Of a DNA stretch of 64,000 nt, positions 1 to 13,272 are shown in pieces. Each line of letters opens with the position of its first letter. Positions within the stretch are counted from its first letter, which is position 1. The stretch lies in contig CM034128.1 of the NCBI GenBank assembly GCA_019914995.1, positions 1,366,501 to 1,430,500 on the forward strand. The letters run 5' to 3'. The stretch comes from Acanthochlamys bracteata. Lineage: Eukaryota > Streptophyta > Magnoliopsida > Pandanales > Velloziaceae. A program made the position numbers and the translations under genes. The notes beneath the pieces were generated by a model that saw nothing but the letters and a program-made list of their open reading frames with translations, was not told the origin of the DNA and did not search any database.

Positions 1-1259
1 GTGTGTAGAACTTCAAACTAAAAGCAAATAACAAGTGATTTTGGCCTGAATGGAGAAGGGAAGCTAATAAATTTTATTTAAAGAAAACTCCGAACAAGAC
101 AAAACTTCCCCAAAAGTTTTCAACAGGGGAAAATTGAAACGAACCAAAAACAAAGAGAGAAAAGAATTAAAAAAACTTCCATGCCCTTTGATTTCTCCTG
201 AGGAGTCTTCACCAGGACTGCTAAAAATGGGGGGAAATAACTAGAATTTTGCATGCACAGTTAAAATCGGAGAAAAAGAACACAGAAATAAAAACAAGTA
301 AAAAAAAAACAAATTATAAACAGACATTAGAAATAAATAAAAAAAACCAGTCCTACTGTGGAGGTAGAAAAATCAAACAACAAAAAAATTCCATCTGAAA
401 CAAAATGCAGGTAAAAAAGGGAAATAAAACCCAGCAACGAGCTCCAGCAAAATAAATTAAATAAAACAGCCAAAATGTGAACAGAAATCAACTGACAACC
501 ACCACAAAAAAAAAAAAATTCCACAAACCTAGAGAGATCTGAAGGTATATGATTTCAAAGATCTGTAGTAATTGTAGTTGGATCTGGAGATAAAATTGTT
601 AACCGGTACGTAACTAGCGTTGGTTGCTGTTTGTTGCTTGAGAAGCACGCAGTTTTTTTTCTGGTCTAACAGCAGCTGCAATTGCTGATCTTGTTGGTTG
701 CTCTCTTTGTTATTTACTGCTGCTTTCGTTCTTCTTCTTTCAAAAACCAGTGTTGAATATTAAACGTATTTGCAAGTTCGAACTACTAAATCGATAGTTT
801 GGCAAACGTTAGTGACAAGGATCTCTTATAAAAATCACCATAACGATAATATATATAAGAACCGCAAACCCTGGTGTGATCCTTTTCAGTGCATCTCGTT
901 TAAGGATGGACCTATTACATTGACAAGGCAGTCTTCGATCTCAAGTTAATGTAAGGGCGTGTTTACCAACAATTCAAATTTTATTTTTTTTAAGCTCACT
1001 TTTAATATAAAATATATACAAAAAATAAAATAATTTTTTTTATCAATAAGCTTATGGAATTGCAAACTATTAAAGACAGTTGCTTTATCAAGCAATCCCT
1101 ATGGTAAGTGGCAATAGATTAGTCTCATTCCAATTCCTGAGGATCTAGTACCATTTAAAACCATTCTTATAGGCCCGAAATTGCAACGTTTTCTTGTATC
1201 TTCAAATATACACACGTGCACCGGGAAAGCTTTTGTCCTTCCTTTCCTTGTCGGGAAAC
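1..1259. other. AT-rich spacer and ASB promoter region
   Basis: No coding region could be supported here; short open frames have no recognisable motif. Positions 540-790 read on the minus strand look like an untranslated leader (CAA and AGC rich), possibly of a gene outside the window. Around 952-1080 an AT-rich stretch opens with GGGCGTGTTTACC, which resembles the left end of the terminal-repeat element at 58967, but no matching right end is visible, so it may be a truncated copy. Confidence 0.4.
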
Positions 1260-4200
1260 ATGGCAGTGCCGTCACTCTCTCTCACCACCGCCGCCGCCAC
1301 GACACCGATGCTTTTCTTCCGCCGTCCTCAATCGCTAACACGTACTGCTCTCGACAATCACCGTAGGATTCAATCACAACTTGTTATCTTCTCGCTCTTG
1401 TATCTGTGTTTGTCGATCCGTGTCTGATTTGGTTGCTTTTGGTCTTGTTTGATTTTGAATGGGGGAATTAGGGTTGATGGATTGGAGAAGAAGGGGTGTT
1501 GAGAGAAGGAGAAGAGGGAATGTTTCGATGGCGATGAAGATGATGAATGTGGCGGAGTTGGATGGAGTTGTTGGAGCTATGGAAAAGCAGAGAGAGGACA
1601 GGCCGATTCTTGTCATAGATAACTATGATAGCTTCACTTACAATCTCTGCCAGGTATCAATCAAAATCAAATTAGCATCAATTAGAAAATGGAAATGAGT
1701 TTTATGCTTCTTTTAACCGTCAGTTAAGATTTGTTCTTTTGAAAATCTTATATTTTTAATGCAATAAATCCTCTTGTTGATCATATGCTTTATGTTATGG
1801 TGTGCATTTTTTGTAAAGAATATTTCTATGTGAAACATTTGATATGTGTCTATGATAGTGTGCTTTATGGTAAGCTAAAAGTGACATTACTTTATGGCTA
1901 TTGTTATGGTTTATATTTTAAAAAACTTCCAGGCATAGATTCTATTTTAATTTCATACTACTGTTTTATTTTATTCGAGAACGGCTAACTGTACTTATTG
2001 GGCATTGAAGTATTTGGGAGAGTTGGGAGCTAACTTTGAGGTTTACCGGAATGATGATCTCACTGTAGAGGATGTGAAGAGGTAAGGAGTTTACCTATAT
2101 TCTATTTTGATTATATTACCATCATGACATATCTTTGTTTCATCATCTCTCTAGTTTTCTTTTGCTGATTGTTGATTTTCATTCAGAAAAAAGCCAAGAG
2201 GCATACTCATTTCTCCAGGTCCAGGTTGGTGCATATGATTCCTTTTTGCATGGTTTTCCTCATGAATGAATCTGCTTTTATCTAATGTCAATTTATATTT
2301 TGCTTATTATCTGTAGGTACGCCTCAAGATTCAGGAATATCATTACAAAGTGTTCTAGAACTTGGTCCTATAATCCCTCTTTTTGGAGTTTGCATGGGTC
2401 TTCAGTGCATAGGAGAGGCTTTTGGAGGTACTAGTTTACTTGGTAATGGTTTCTTGTCATGGAGCATTCATTCATTACTTCTAATTAAAACTTTCCTATC
2501 TGCAGGAAAAGTTGTCCGCTCTCCATTTGGTGTTGTTCACGGGAAATCCTCTCTTGTCTATTATGATGAGAAGATGGAGGATACATTGTTTAGCGGCTTG
2601 CCAAAGTAAGTGATATAAGCTTCCTAATTTGAAATGGCTGTCTCATGTCCATCTTAGTATCATCTCAAGTTGTGTTTACCTGGAAAAGTCCAAAACAAGC
2701 CTAATAGTAACTAGTTCTCATTGTGGAATAAACACATGATAAGTATGCTATGTATAAATTCTTTCATGTATGTATTGCATCCTATGCTGTTACATATTCA
2801 TCATTTTAACCACTTACCCAGACCTAGTGGTAGCTAGTTCTGGAAATACGGAGAACTTATACTGTCCTAGGATCCTTCAAAATGTACAACCTAGTAGAAG
2901 GATGGTTAGTGCCTGCCCACAAGGATTTCATACCATACCTGAGGGTTTTTGTGTGCATGCAGGATGCATAGTGGGAAGGTTTTCAGAAACATTGTTCAAC
3001 AAAAAATTTGTTGCCATGAACTGTTATACCAAGTCTGTGAGTGTTAGCAGTTGTAAAAAAAGATTCCATATAGCAGATTGACTTTATTTTGGCAGGATAT
3101 GCATGCTCCACTCTATACAATACCAAGTAGGAAGCTATATTGTTGTTGCTTGTTTCTGGTTGTTTAACACTGTTTTAAATTGAAATTCGATTTGCAACTT
3201 GTCTTTACAGTCCGTTTGCTGCTGGTAGATATCATAGCCTTGTCATTGAAAAAGAAACTTTTCCCAGTGATGCTCTTGAGATTACAGCATGGACAGATGA
3301 TGGACTTATCATGGCCGCTCGACATAGGAAGTATAGCCACATCCAGGTGCGACATATTAGTTTCATTCTCAATGATGAGATTACTTTATGTGCTTGCAAG
3401 TTGTCAATGATTTCATCATGGTATCCAATCAATGATGTGATTGTTTTGCTTGTGCTTGTAAGTTGTGAATGCTTTCACCATGATATCCATGTTACAAATT
3501 TTAAATAATTCTTGAAAGATATCTCTATTTCTTACCCAATAAAGCATTCGATTTAGGATGTGTCTCATCCGTTTTGGATTAAGGACTGGATTGAAGGTTC
3601 CACTGTGTACACAATCCAGTGAATGTATCTTCTTTTACTTAGTAGTTTGCTTGGTTAAAGTAGTTGCATATTGAAAGTTCAATTGATTGAGGATGTTTAT
3701 ACTTGAACTTTTTGGTTTTGCTTCATGTTTTCTAATCTGCTTCAGCTCATGTTGGAGGAGCTTCTCTCCACTACAGAACATAACAGGCAAGGCTATGGCC
3801 TGTCAGAAATGGTATCCACCCTAAGAGTTTGTAGTTTGAGCAATTTCATCAGCTGCTATAGACTAGATTGTGTATGTTTCAGAAAGACTCTAGTTAACTG
3901 CAACTCAGTGTTATGAGAAATAGTAGCTCAACTTGGCTAGGTTGCTGGTGTTTCTCCTCAACTGGGCTGAAGCTGATGTTGGATGTTTGTATGGCTATTT
4001 TAAATTGTTGTTTATTAATTTGCAATTCGGCTATGTACTTCCAACTTTTTGAAACATCTACATTTCATTGTAGTATATGGAAGAGCATCTGCATTGTTTT
4101 TGTCTGAAGGGTTATTAACATAATATAGGCTTAGATTATGTAAGAGACTCAAAATGATATTGATTCCTGCTATATCTAGTGAGTCATGGCCCGTCTTAGT

Positions 4201-5172
4201 CATACTTATGTGCATAATATAAGAATCAGACTGTTCATCATTGAAAGCCTTTTGCAGACGCTTGTGTTCGTTAGTATTTCAGTAGTGTTTTTGGTGAGCT
4301 TCCAAGACTATATCGACACTGGGCCGGGTAGCTTAATTTAGACTATGGGTGCTAGATACACTGGGTAGTTTAATGTAGAATCATGCTTTCAAAGGATCAA
4401 GATTTTCTAGACTATATAGCTTACACCCACTAGAAGTTCCTTTTTTTCTGGAAAGTACACTCCTTCTTAGGTACAAGCAAAAACTTAAGGTTGAATATTC
4501 TTTATACCTGTTTTTCAGGGTGAAGTTTAGCCTTTTTGCACTTCTTTTGCAGAACCCTTGTGAATTGCTTTTGCTTTCAGTTACAACCCTTTTTATTCGT
4601 TGCTCCAAATCCATCATGCTCGTTACTGTAAGATGCACTATTCTCATTTCACTCAATGAAATTTTAAGCTCTAAGATTCACTGGCTTCTTGAATTATTTT
4701 TTGGGAACTTTTTCTTGATGTAGTTTGTTCATCCGCTGAATACTTGTTTGCATATTAACCTTAACTTTTTAATACAAAGTGTGGAAAATTCTATATTTGA
4801 TATATCTTATTCATAAAGTCTGTGATTGTTATCATTTTTATTACTCTTTTGTGATTGTTATTATTTTTATTAAACCTGACTTCTCAAAGTATAAACTTCA
4901 AGGAAACTTGTGCATTGGAATCACATAGTCCCACCTCAAGCAAATTTAAAAAACAAAATCCTGTAGTTTCCTGCTTAGCATTATTTTTAATTCTTGATGC
5001 TGAGGAGTGAACTCTATGCTGCCTGCAGCTAACATCTCTGATATCCTTCTATTTGGACTTGTAGGGAGTGCAGTTTCATCCTGAGAGTATCATAACTACA
5101 GAAGGCAAAATTCTTGTCAACAATTTCCTCAAGCTAATTGAAAAATGGGAAGCTGAGAACTTGCAAGTATGA
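1260..5172 (+). CDS. ASB: Anthranilate synthase beta subunit (glutamine amidotransferase), chloroplastic
   Basis: The protein supplies ammonia from glutamine to the alpha subunit in the first committed step of tryptophan synthesis, in plastids. Supported exons are 1472-1653, 2011-2081, 2187-2224, 2317-2427, 2506-2605, 3211-3346 and 5065-5172; all phases agree. The joined frame shows the TrpG class I amidotransferase blocks: VIDNYDSFTYNLCQ, ISPGPGTPQDSGIS, FGVCMGLQCIGEAFGG with the catalytic Cys, and VQFHPESI with the catalytic His and Glu. The 5' end is uncertain. An ATG at 1260 opens a Ser/Thr/Arg-rich transit-like peptide and joins in frame if intron 1363-1471 is removed, giving 282 residues, close to the known plant length. 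Without that intron the in-frame ATG at 1459 gives 252 residues and a poorer transit peptide. Intron 6 (3347-5064) is long. The gene converges on the XTH gene. Confidence 0.9.
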
Positions 5173-7170
5173 ACTCCAATCACCTATATTCCTCAAAGTA
5201 TTGGGCTACAGGTGAGGACAGGTTCTTTACTTCATCTGGTAGGCAAATATATTATTAATTGCGACATCTATCACAAGACAATTTTGAAGAATCCTCAATG
5301 TTTGACAGATTTCAAAAATTTGAAAGTGGAGGATTCAGCGTCCTACCCTTTTTTTTCTGATAATTGAATATTTGATGGAGGCATACCCCTCTTACCTATA
5401 CATTGTTTATAGGTAATTCTAGACTTGCATAATGACCTGGATTTGCGAGTGTTGATTCTAGGAAAGAAAGACTCACCTATACAAGTTGCAAAGTGCAAGT
5501 ATGAGTACCATGATTGATAATTATTTTTTATGTATATTTGATTTTTCGCCGCCTTTATTATTATATCCACTGGTGCATGATTGATGATGGTTCATTCATT
5601 CATCTTTATCCATTTTATTAATATATAAAACTGTTCTTGGTGGCAAGCAAGCCTTCCCTTTCTTTTATGATGAATGAACATGAGATGAGAATATGAGATT
5701 GTTTTAGTTTTGATTTTGTCACATAAAGTTGAAATAGATATGGTCCCTTTGTCTGTTTTGTTGTTATGCTCCTCAATCTCAATGCTCCATTTCTTTTCTC
5801 GCTTTACTTTCTTTCAACCGCCTAAATATTCATAGAACCTTCCCTCTCTTCCAGCACCAGGAAAAGGCGCCACCAAACTGTTCTCATTAATTATTTGTTG
5901 TTATATCTATAGGTTTGAACAAGGGAAAGCAAATACACAAGTAGGCACGGTGCTCCTGCTGCTCAAGATTCATAGACCATAATATGAATACGTTATTCTC
6001 ATTTTAGGCCTTTCATTAGTTTGTCATTAGTAGTGGCTTCCCTAATTCCCTTCGAATTATTTTCTGAAGTGTCGTAAAAGTAGAACTAAGAATCAAGCAG
6101 CCGCAGGACCCCGACAACAAACCACATCGGCCTTGATCTCAGCAGCATCCGTTCAAATCGTTACCATGTCTCTGACTCTGTTCAACGTCACCGTAGCTCC
6201 TGTTATGCCAATGAACTACACGGTCTGATCCACTACAATGGCTCTGCCAAAGCATATGTCAGTATGCATAGCGAGGGACAGCTAGCGAACCAAGGCCGGT
6301 TGACATTAGCGAGCACCTCTTGCAGTGGTCTCACTTCGGATTCTCATTGGCAAGTTCCTCCGGCAGCGACCAATTGCCGAACAATACATAAATGAAAATA
6401 ATGGACGAACAATCTTTGTCCCTGTTGTTGCTTCAACAGTTGCCGTGGATGATGATACTGCTCCGTTCATCCAGCACAACATATGTATTTCTGAACACTT
6501 AAGTTGTAAAACATGTTAGGATTTTACTGTCCAATACTTTTGTTACATAAAGCATAAAATATTTTTATACTTGTATTACTGAAGTATACCATCTATGCCT
6601 ATTCATGATTGATGTGGTTTTCATTCATTAAAGTTTGGCTTTTGTTTTATGTTTGAAGATGAACATGAAATGAACGATCATGAGATAGGAGTATCAAATC
6701 TTTCTTTTCCTATCTTTCAACCAAGGAAAATGACCCACCAACTACTAACTACTATCTTCATTCATTATTTTAAGGAATTAGAAGATGAGAAAAACTTGTA
6801 CAAATACAAAACAAAAAAGCTCCAGCTGTATGCAATCACAGAAACATGAATGGTGAAAGTTCTTTCAGCTTTCAAAATCATGCATTCATTAGTTTCATAT
6901 TATTGATTATCTTGACTTGCTAGCATGGGAGCAAATTTTTTCATGTAAAAAAGTCATTCAATTTTTATTTCATACATGAACAGCAAAACAAATTATACAT
7001 GCATATGAAATTTTATATACTTAATTAATCTGACCTTATCCTTATTACAAATAACATCCGGGGACTATCAACAGGGCATGAACACAGAAAACAATAAGAA
7101 ATTAAGCTTCCCTCCCTCATTAATTTTCAAATCTTTATTAAACATACATACATATATAGAAATAACTCGC
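5173..7170. other. Spacer between the convergent ASB and XTH genes, with a GC-richer island
   Basis: This stretch is mostly AT-rich 3' flank. Positions about 6090-6500 are distinctly richer in G and C and stay open for roughly 100 codons in one plus frame without a start, then for about 60 codons in another. No domain was recognised with confidence. It may be a decayed coding remnant (see findings). Confidence 0.4.
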
Positions 7171-8428
7171 TCAAATTGCAGCATCTGCAGAGCGGCCTAC
7201 CGGCCGGCGACGACCCTTCCCTCGGAACCTACGGTCGGTCCCACGGAGACGCTTGGCTTCACGATCATCAATCTCGCATTCCGGCAACGGAGTTGCGTAA
7301 CGCTCACGGTCGTAACAATAAGAGTACGACAAGTACTTCCGGCGGAACCTCTCCATCGTCGTCCGTTGACTGCTGGTCAGCATTACCTCGTCGTAGCGAC
7401 GAGATTCACTTCCTTCGCAAGTCGACGAATGAACGGTTGGGTCTACCGCACATCCGTGGATGCTCAGGTTGGCGAACTCGGCGACGTAAGGCTCGTACTT
7501 GTAGTTTACTTTATATCGCCCGCCGGAGGTAGCCCAGTTCGAACCATCCCAGATAGTTGCATACAGTGACATTGGCTTCGAAGGGTAGTCCCCTCCCATC
7601 GCCGGAGTTTTTACAACTTTTCTGATAGCTACATCATCGATGTAAAAGCTACAGCGCAGCCAACGAAGCTATATTAATCAGAACTACTACCTTAAGCTCT
7701 TGATATCTGCAGAACATTTGCAATAAAGAATTTCTTACATAATTCTTTGAGGGCTCCAGAGAATAGAATAGCGATGGAAATCATCGGTAGGATCGAACCA
7801 GAGGTTGTATCTCTCTTCCCTGCCGGCGTTGGTGCTTCCGTTACCGTACGCGTTTGTCTGAACTCTCCATTCTCTTCCTCTGACATTGCCTAAAAACTCG
7901 AAGTCCAGTTCGTCGTGGTTCTTTTCGAATAAATCTCCGTTCGACATCTACAAAATACCATAAAAAGCAATTCAAGAACTGGTGAATCTGTATATCCAGT
8001 GAAATATCACTAAAAAAGTAAAGAGAAATTTACGTAAAAAGCGACGACAACTCCAGCGGCGTAATCTGGTGGGAGTTTAATGGAAGCAGTGAAGAATCCA
8101 TGCAGGTAAAGATCCTGTGAAGCAAACCCAGCTCCTGTACATGTGTTGCAAACTCAACTTACAAATTTATACGAATTATAAAACAAGAAGCAAAGAAAAT
8201 AATTAAAGAAAGATCTGAAAAACCTGTTCTTCGATCAAGGGAGAGATGAACTTTATTGGAATCTCTATGAACGATAAGATTGTTGTCACCAAATAGCTGA
8301 ATGTAACCTTCTTCAAATGACAAAGCGGGCAATTCATCAAGACTACTAATTATGGATTCTCCATTTCCAAACAAGAACACAGAAGCTGATAAACAGAAAT
8401 AGAACAGATGAAAATTGAAAGAATTCAT
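7171..8428 (-). CDS. XTH: Xyloglucan endotransglucosylase/hydrolase, group III (XTH27/28/30-like)
   Basis: The enzyme cuts and rejoins xyloglucan in the cell wall (GH16 fold). Exons on the minus strand are 8224-8428, 8034-8134, 7739-7947 and 7171-7648, giving 330 residues with all phases agreeing. Residues 1 to about 23 form a hydrophobic signal peptide. Catalytic motif HDELDFEFLG lies at residues 113-122, with Glu115 as expected nucleophile and Glu119 as acid/base; Leu replaces the more usual Ile. Downstream are WFDPTDDFHRYSILW, MGGDYPSKPMSLYATIWDGS and YKVNYKYEPYVAEF, then the XET_C region with paired Cys and a basic, Arg-rich tail. The long C-terminal extension and DRRTGAGFASQDLYLHGFF resemble group III members. 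The last exon is markedly GC-rich relative to its surroundings. Confidence 0.93.
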
Positions 8429-10062
8429 ATCCGGTACCCGCTACTTTGTTTGTTGATGTTGTCAGATGAAAAAGAAGAAGGGTTAAAGGAAGAGAGCAAG
8501 AAGCTGTTGCTCTGTCTTTTTTTTTTTTTGTGGCTCTGTTTCTTGGAGGAGGAGGAAAAGAAAGTGATGGATTGGAAAGGAAAGAAGAGGAAAGTTAAGT
8601 GATGAGAGTTTTTTCCTCTTTTTTTTGTTTTTCTTTGGTTCTTGTGATGAACTTAGATATAATTAATTAAATGGTAGACACCCCACTTTGATTGATTAGA
8701 ATGAAATTGAGATAATGTTGATAAGAGTTAGTTAAATGTTGGATTGTGATTATTTTGGGAGTTAGTGGGGGAGGAAAGTTTGTTAACTAGTAGTGGGTTT
8801 TTTGCTTTATCCTAATTAAAACCATTTCATTAGCATCTCCCATTTAATCTTTGCTCACCTAAAAGAAAGATTTCTCATTGTGTTATTGAAGTGGATGACA
8901 AAGACTTGCTGAGTTTTGAGAGATTCATGCATGATGAAAAACTACCAAACTCTTTTTCTATTTTTTCTTCTCGATATTCATGTCACATGATTTTCAAACT
9001 TTTTGGAGAGCAAGCAACACATAACATGTTTAATTAGCTTAACTTTTAAACCAAAAAAAAGAGATCACCATTATATGGAAAAAAACTCTTCCATAATGTG
9101 TGTGTGTGAATATGTAGTGATGTAAAAGCTCGAGAAGAATTCAATTGAAAGCAAAGCACATACCTTTGACTATCTCTATAAATAAATTTGTATCATGCAA
9201 CATGTTATTAACTTAGAGGAGCCTAAAGAGGTTTGACATTGATTTTGAAGTGCTTCTCATTACAAATAAATATTTTGCACTTCTCAATAACTTTTTATAG
9301 TATTTTTATAAATTTTTTAAATTTTAAAAAATATTCGTAAAATTTTTTAATATATAATATTTATTCTTTTTATTTAAAAAATTAAACTTGTTTTTTGAAA
9401 TATTTTAAAATTTTTTATATTTTATAAAAATTTATTTTATAAACACTTACAGACGTATCGTAAGAAGACAAAAAAATGCAGATAGAGATATGTATACTGA
9501 TCTTTTAATTTTTCAACTGAATTTCCTTAGAAGGAGCCTCCGTAATTATTTTAACGCGCCTACGCTCCTTTACATATGAACGAATTGAGTTGTTTATTGA
9601 TGCATTTGAAGTTACAGAAACAGAAAACGTGTAGGAGCAGTAGCATGTTAAAATAGCAAAACTTTGAACGTCAAGAATAAAGGAACTTCAAATCAGAACA
9701 GGAACTTTCTTCTCCAAATGAATAGCAGCAGGGAGATAATTTAATAAACGTTGTCTGAATCCATTACTTGAACAGATCTTCAAGGGAAAAAATGTAGCAA
9801 ACATATGACATAATCAGAACTGAACTCCCCAATCTTACCTAACCAAAATGTAGTAGAACGGTTGAGTGCCTCCCGAGAGACAGTGCATTACATCACTAAG
9901 TTACTACTGGAAGCAGAGTTACTTCAAATGTCACTCAATAGAACCGGATACATTATGGACCAAACTACAACAGTTTTTCTTTTTTCATCTCCTCTTTTCT
10001 ACTAACTGTACACCATTTCAGTTCATGTTTGTAGTGCCTGATCCTCAGAAGAACAAAATTAA
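8429..10062. other. XTH upstream region and AT-rich spacer
   Basis: This stretch holds the XTH promoter side and the 3' flank of the DUF760 gene. No coding potential was seen. It includes the AT-rich repeat at about 9239-9450. Confidence 0.5.
9239..9450. repeat. AT-rich MITE-like repeat
   Basis: This roughly 200-base stretch of AAATTTTT/TTTAAATTT tracts is bounded by GAAGTGCTTCTCATTAC on the left and TTATAAACACTTAC on the right. It resembles the other AT-rich fold-back copies in the window in layout: a few GC-bearing terminal bases around a self-complementary AT core. The ends are approximate. Confidence 0.4.
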
Positions 10063-12045
10063 TTAGTTAAAGTGGTACCTAGAATCAACGTAGCTCTCCA
10101 CATCCCACAAGAAAGATCCAAAAGTTACTGCCTCCAGATTAAGCCTCCTCAAGGCACCAAAGCTGATAGTGATCATCTCATCCTTTGAAGAATCAATAGT
10201 ACCCTGCGGAGTAATCACAATCTCGGGCCTTCCAAACAATGCCTCAGTGTGCTTCTCAATAATGCTGAAAGCTTCCTTAGACCTTATTGTTGCGCAGCGT
10301 TGCAAAGTTTCCGAATCAAAAGACATCACATAAGACCGCAAACGGCAGGGCTTTGATTCTTGGCCAAAGCTTCCCATAGTGAAGCTGCCAGAAGATACTT
10401 CAGTGTGGGGACTTCCAACTCGTACAGCTGTAGTTGGCTCATCTGGTGTAGCCTGTTTAGTAGAATTCTTGGCCGCCTCTTCTGATCCCCAAGGGAGCGT
10501 CTTCATTGATTTCTCTAGCTGGAATCGCCGATCCACTCTCTTAAGGAAATATCCATACATGACTGAAGCAGCATACACCTGACCTACCCGGAGTTTGCTG
10601 ATGGGTGCAATCATGTTAGAATCACCAAGCCACTGACCCAGAATGAGGGTGAGGTGATTCTTGATCATCTCGTAGGCCTCGGGAGAGTGCAGCCTCTCGA
10701 GCTTCTCGTCCTGGGCTGGACATTGGTTGACCTGCCCTCTTGGGTCAGAAGATTGAGATATGGTGGGCATCAAGGAAACATCTGCTTCCACAAACTTCTG
10801 AACAACAAGAGCATACAGTATTTCCTCCAGCGCACGTCTCCTTTCCTTGTCTTTTACTTCTGCAATTCTCCTGAACATTTGAAAATCTAAAGTTAAACAA
10901 AATAGCCTTTAGAATGTACTGACATCAAAGTAAAATGCTTACTTGTAGAGGATGATGTCAGTGCCTGAGGGTGATGGTTCATCCTTTGTTTTATCAGCTT
11001 CTCGAGCATTCTGAAGCTGCTCGAGCTGCTGATCTACTGCAGCAGGAAGAAGATGCGGTTGGCTCAGCAAGATTTGCAATAGGAACTGCCCAACTGGAGA
11101 TTCTAGCTGAAGAGGCGCTATCGAGGTCGGATGTTCACCACGCTCGCTTGCAGATGCCCTGATGCACAGATTTCTCCGAACTTTCACGAAGTCAGATACT
11201 CTCTGATCTCTAAATACAGAGAGGGGGCGCCATCCCTGTATCAGATTAAGCAAGTAACCAGACAATATTATTAGAAGCTCTTGTTGAGAAACACACTCCA
11301 GAAGCACTGGTTAAGTTCAAGGTAAAGAAAAGTAATTATGAGAATATAATCAATGAGATCAACGAGTAAGAACTTAAAGGTGAGTTTTTCCATGACTAGT
11401 GGAGTAACATAAGCACTACTACAATTTGAGCTAGTACTTTTCTTGTGGATTCCATGACAGCAAGGTCCAAATGCAAATTGGACGCAAGCAGTCTCTAACG
11501 GATTAAAAAAGTTGCGTAAGCACAAAAAAGAAAAGCTCAACCAAAACAAAACTCAAAAGCCGAAAAAAAAAACAACCGCACCAAAATTCCTGCAAAACAA
11601 CAGGAACAGCAATATAAATTTTCCTTTGAAAAGAACGTCGTAAAAAACCTAGACATTTCATAAAAGCAAAGACGATCTAAGGCAACCCTTCCAGATATTG
11701 ATGTTTATTTTTTGCAGAGAACAACAACAGTAATTCCTAGAAAGAACAACAAGCAATCAAGAAAAAATAAATCTTGGCCGCTCACCTACCAATTTCAAGA
11801 ATGTATAAAGCACCAAAAAAAAAAAAACAACAAGATTCAGCTTTTATCACATTAAAATGCAAGAAACACCTTCTAATTTCAGATCAAGAGAATTTATGGG
11901 TTTAAGGAATGTAGATTACCTTGGGCGGAGCAAAGGGCGAGGACGTCCAATTCGGTGCTGCTCGGTGTTGATTGAAATCCTGGGAGCGGCGGCAGCACAG
12001 AGCACAAGATTGAAATCTCAGCGACGTAACAGATGCAGATTCCAT
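10063..12045 (-). CDS. DUF760 protein, similar to UV-B-induced protein At3g17800, chloroplastic
   Basis: The family is known from an Arabidopsis UV-B-induced plastid protein; its biochemical role is not established. Exons are 11920-12045, 10943-11235 and 10063-10870 (minus strand), giving 408 residues. The phase-2 junction restores ILYKRIAEVKDKERRRALEE across intron 2. The N-terminus (MESASVTSLRFQSCALCCRR) is Ser/Arg-rich with few acidic residues, consistent with a transit peptide. Recognisable family blocks are SPVGQFLLQILLSQPHLLPA, VKDKERRRALEEILYALVVQ, LGQWLGDS, KLRVGQVYAASVMYGYFLKR, LRSYVMSFDSETLQRCATIR and GSFLWDVESYVDSRYHF at the C-terminus. The last exon ends directly at a TAA, so no further 3' exon is needed. 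Intron 1 (11236-11919) is AT-rich. Confidence 0.85.
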
Positions 12046-13272
12046 CAATCAATAAATCTAACAAGAGTTCTTTAAATGCACTGAAATTTATGAATAAAAA
12101 GAAGAATTGAGGTGCTGATATTTAATTGATTTCAAGAAGAATGAACAAAAAAATGAACTGGGAGAAACTTTGGGTCGACCACTCCACGGGCGGGCGTAGA
12201 GAAGGAATGAATATATATATATTCGTAGAGTTTTCTAATTATTTATTATTTATTTATTCAAAGGACATAAAATATGGAGGCATTTATTTGACCAAAAACA
12301 TGCAAAAAGTACGGTAAATATGGTTAAAAGTTTATCGAAATAGAATTTCGCATAAGAAAGTTTGAGCTGAATAAAAAAAGCATTTTTTGAAATAATTGTC
12401 ACAAATTATTATCTATAAAATATTACTTTTGATAATAAAGAAAACATATAATGAGAAAAAAATAGTTATTTTTTAATCTTTGTTTTACAAAACAAAAATG
12501 AGAAAAATCTTTAGTTATGATAAAACCACTAGTATAATTTTTTCATATTTAAATACAACTATTTGTTACTCATAAAAAAATTTGTCTTGAAACTTGTTTA
12601 ACTTCATCCATGCCTAGATTTGTCTGATATTTCCTCTCCCCGTTAATTTTTGATTCTGTGGATAAACAACAACATAAGGCAAAAGACTACTGCCTTTTGT
12701 TGTTTCTCTAAGTCATATTTTTTCTCTCTATTTTCTCTACTTTGTTTTGGTTGTCGATTCGGAAACTGTGAGGCGTGTGCCGCAGACGCAGAGCTTCTTA
12801 TTCGTCTAATGTTTCAGAAGACAACAAATATTCAATATTTCTGGATATATTTTCAGATAGATGTTTAGATAATGGCATGGGCGGCCAAAAAAAAAAAAAA
12901 AAAAAAGAAAATTTTGTTAATTATTTTGTTCCCAGTATGTTCTTCTAGATTCAATCTTACAAAAACTGTACTAAAATTGAAGCATTGGAGAAACTAGCGG
13001 CAATAATTATGCTCGCTGTGAACCGTCAACGAATTGAGATGCACAAACATTTTTACAGTACCGAAAGTTAAAACCTAACTAGCAGCGCACAGCAAGCTGA
13101 GGCAGGCCTGTTTTAAGTTTTTTTTTTACTGCCCTCCGAAGTGTTGTACGCAATGACTTCTCTGTGGCTCTCCGTGGCTATACATTAATAACCATTTCCG
13201 TGATACTGTACAAATAGCTTCCTGCCGACGTACTCCAATCAAGAAGGATCATGTTCTTGTGAAGGAAGTTAT
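12046..13272. other. Spacer between the DUF760 gene and the histidine kinase 3' end
   Basis: This stretch is AT-rich, with a run of about 20 A at 12888-12907. Short open frames have no recognisable product. The 3' untranslated region of the histidine kinase gene should lie just below 13273. Confidence 0.4.

Noticed and set aside
3725..3916. Apparent extra exon in the long ASB intron (CTTCAG followed by an open frame)
   Set aside because: The enzyme reads directly from HIQ to GVQFHPESI between exons 3211-3346 and 5065-5172; adding this piece would interrupt a conserved block.
7078..7569. 163-codon plus-strand frame
   Set aside because: It is the antisense shadow of the GC-rich last XTH exon and has no motif of its own.
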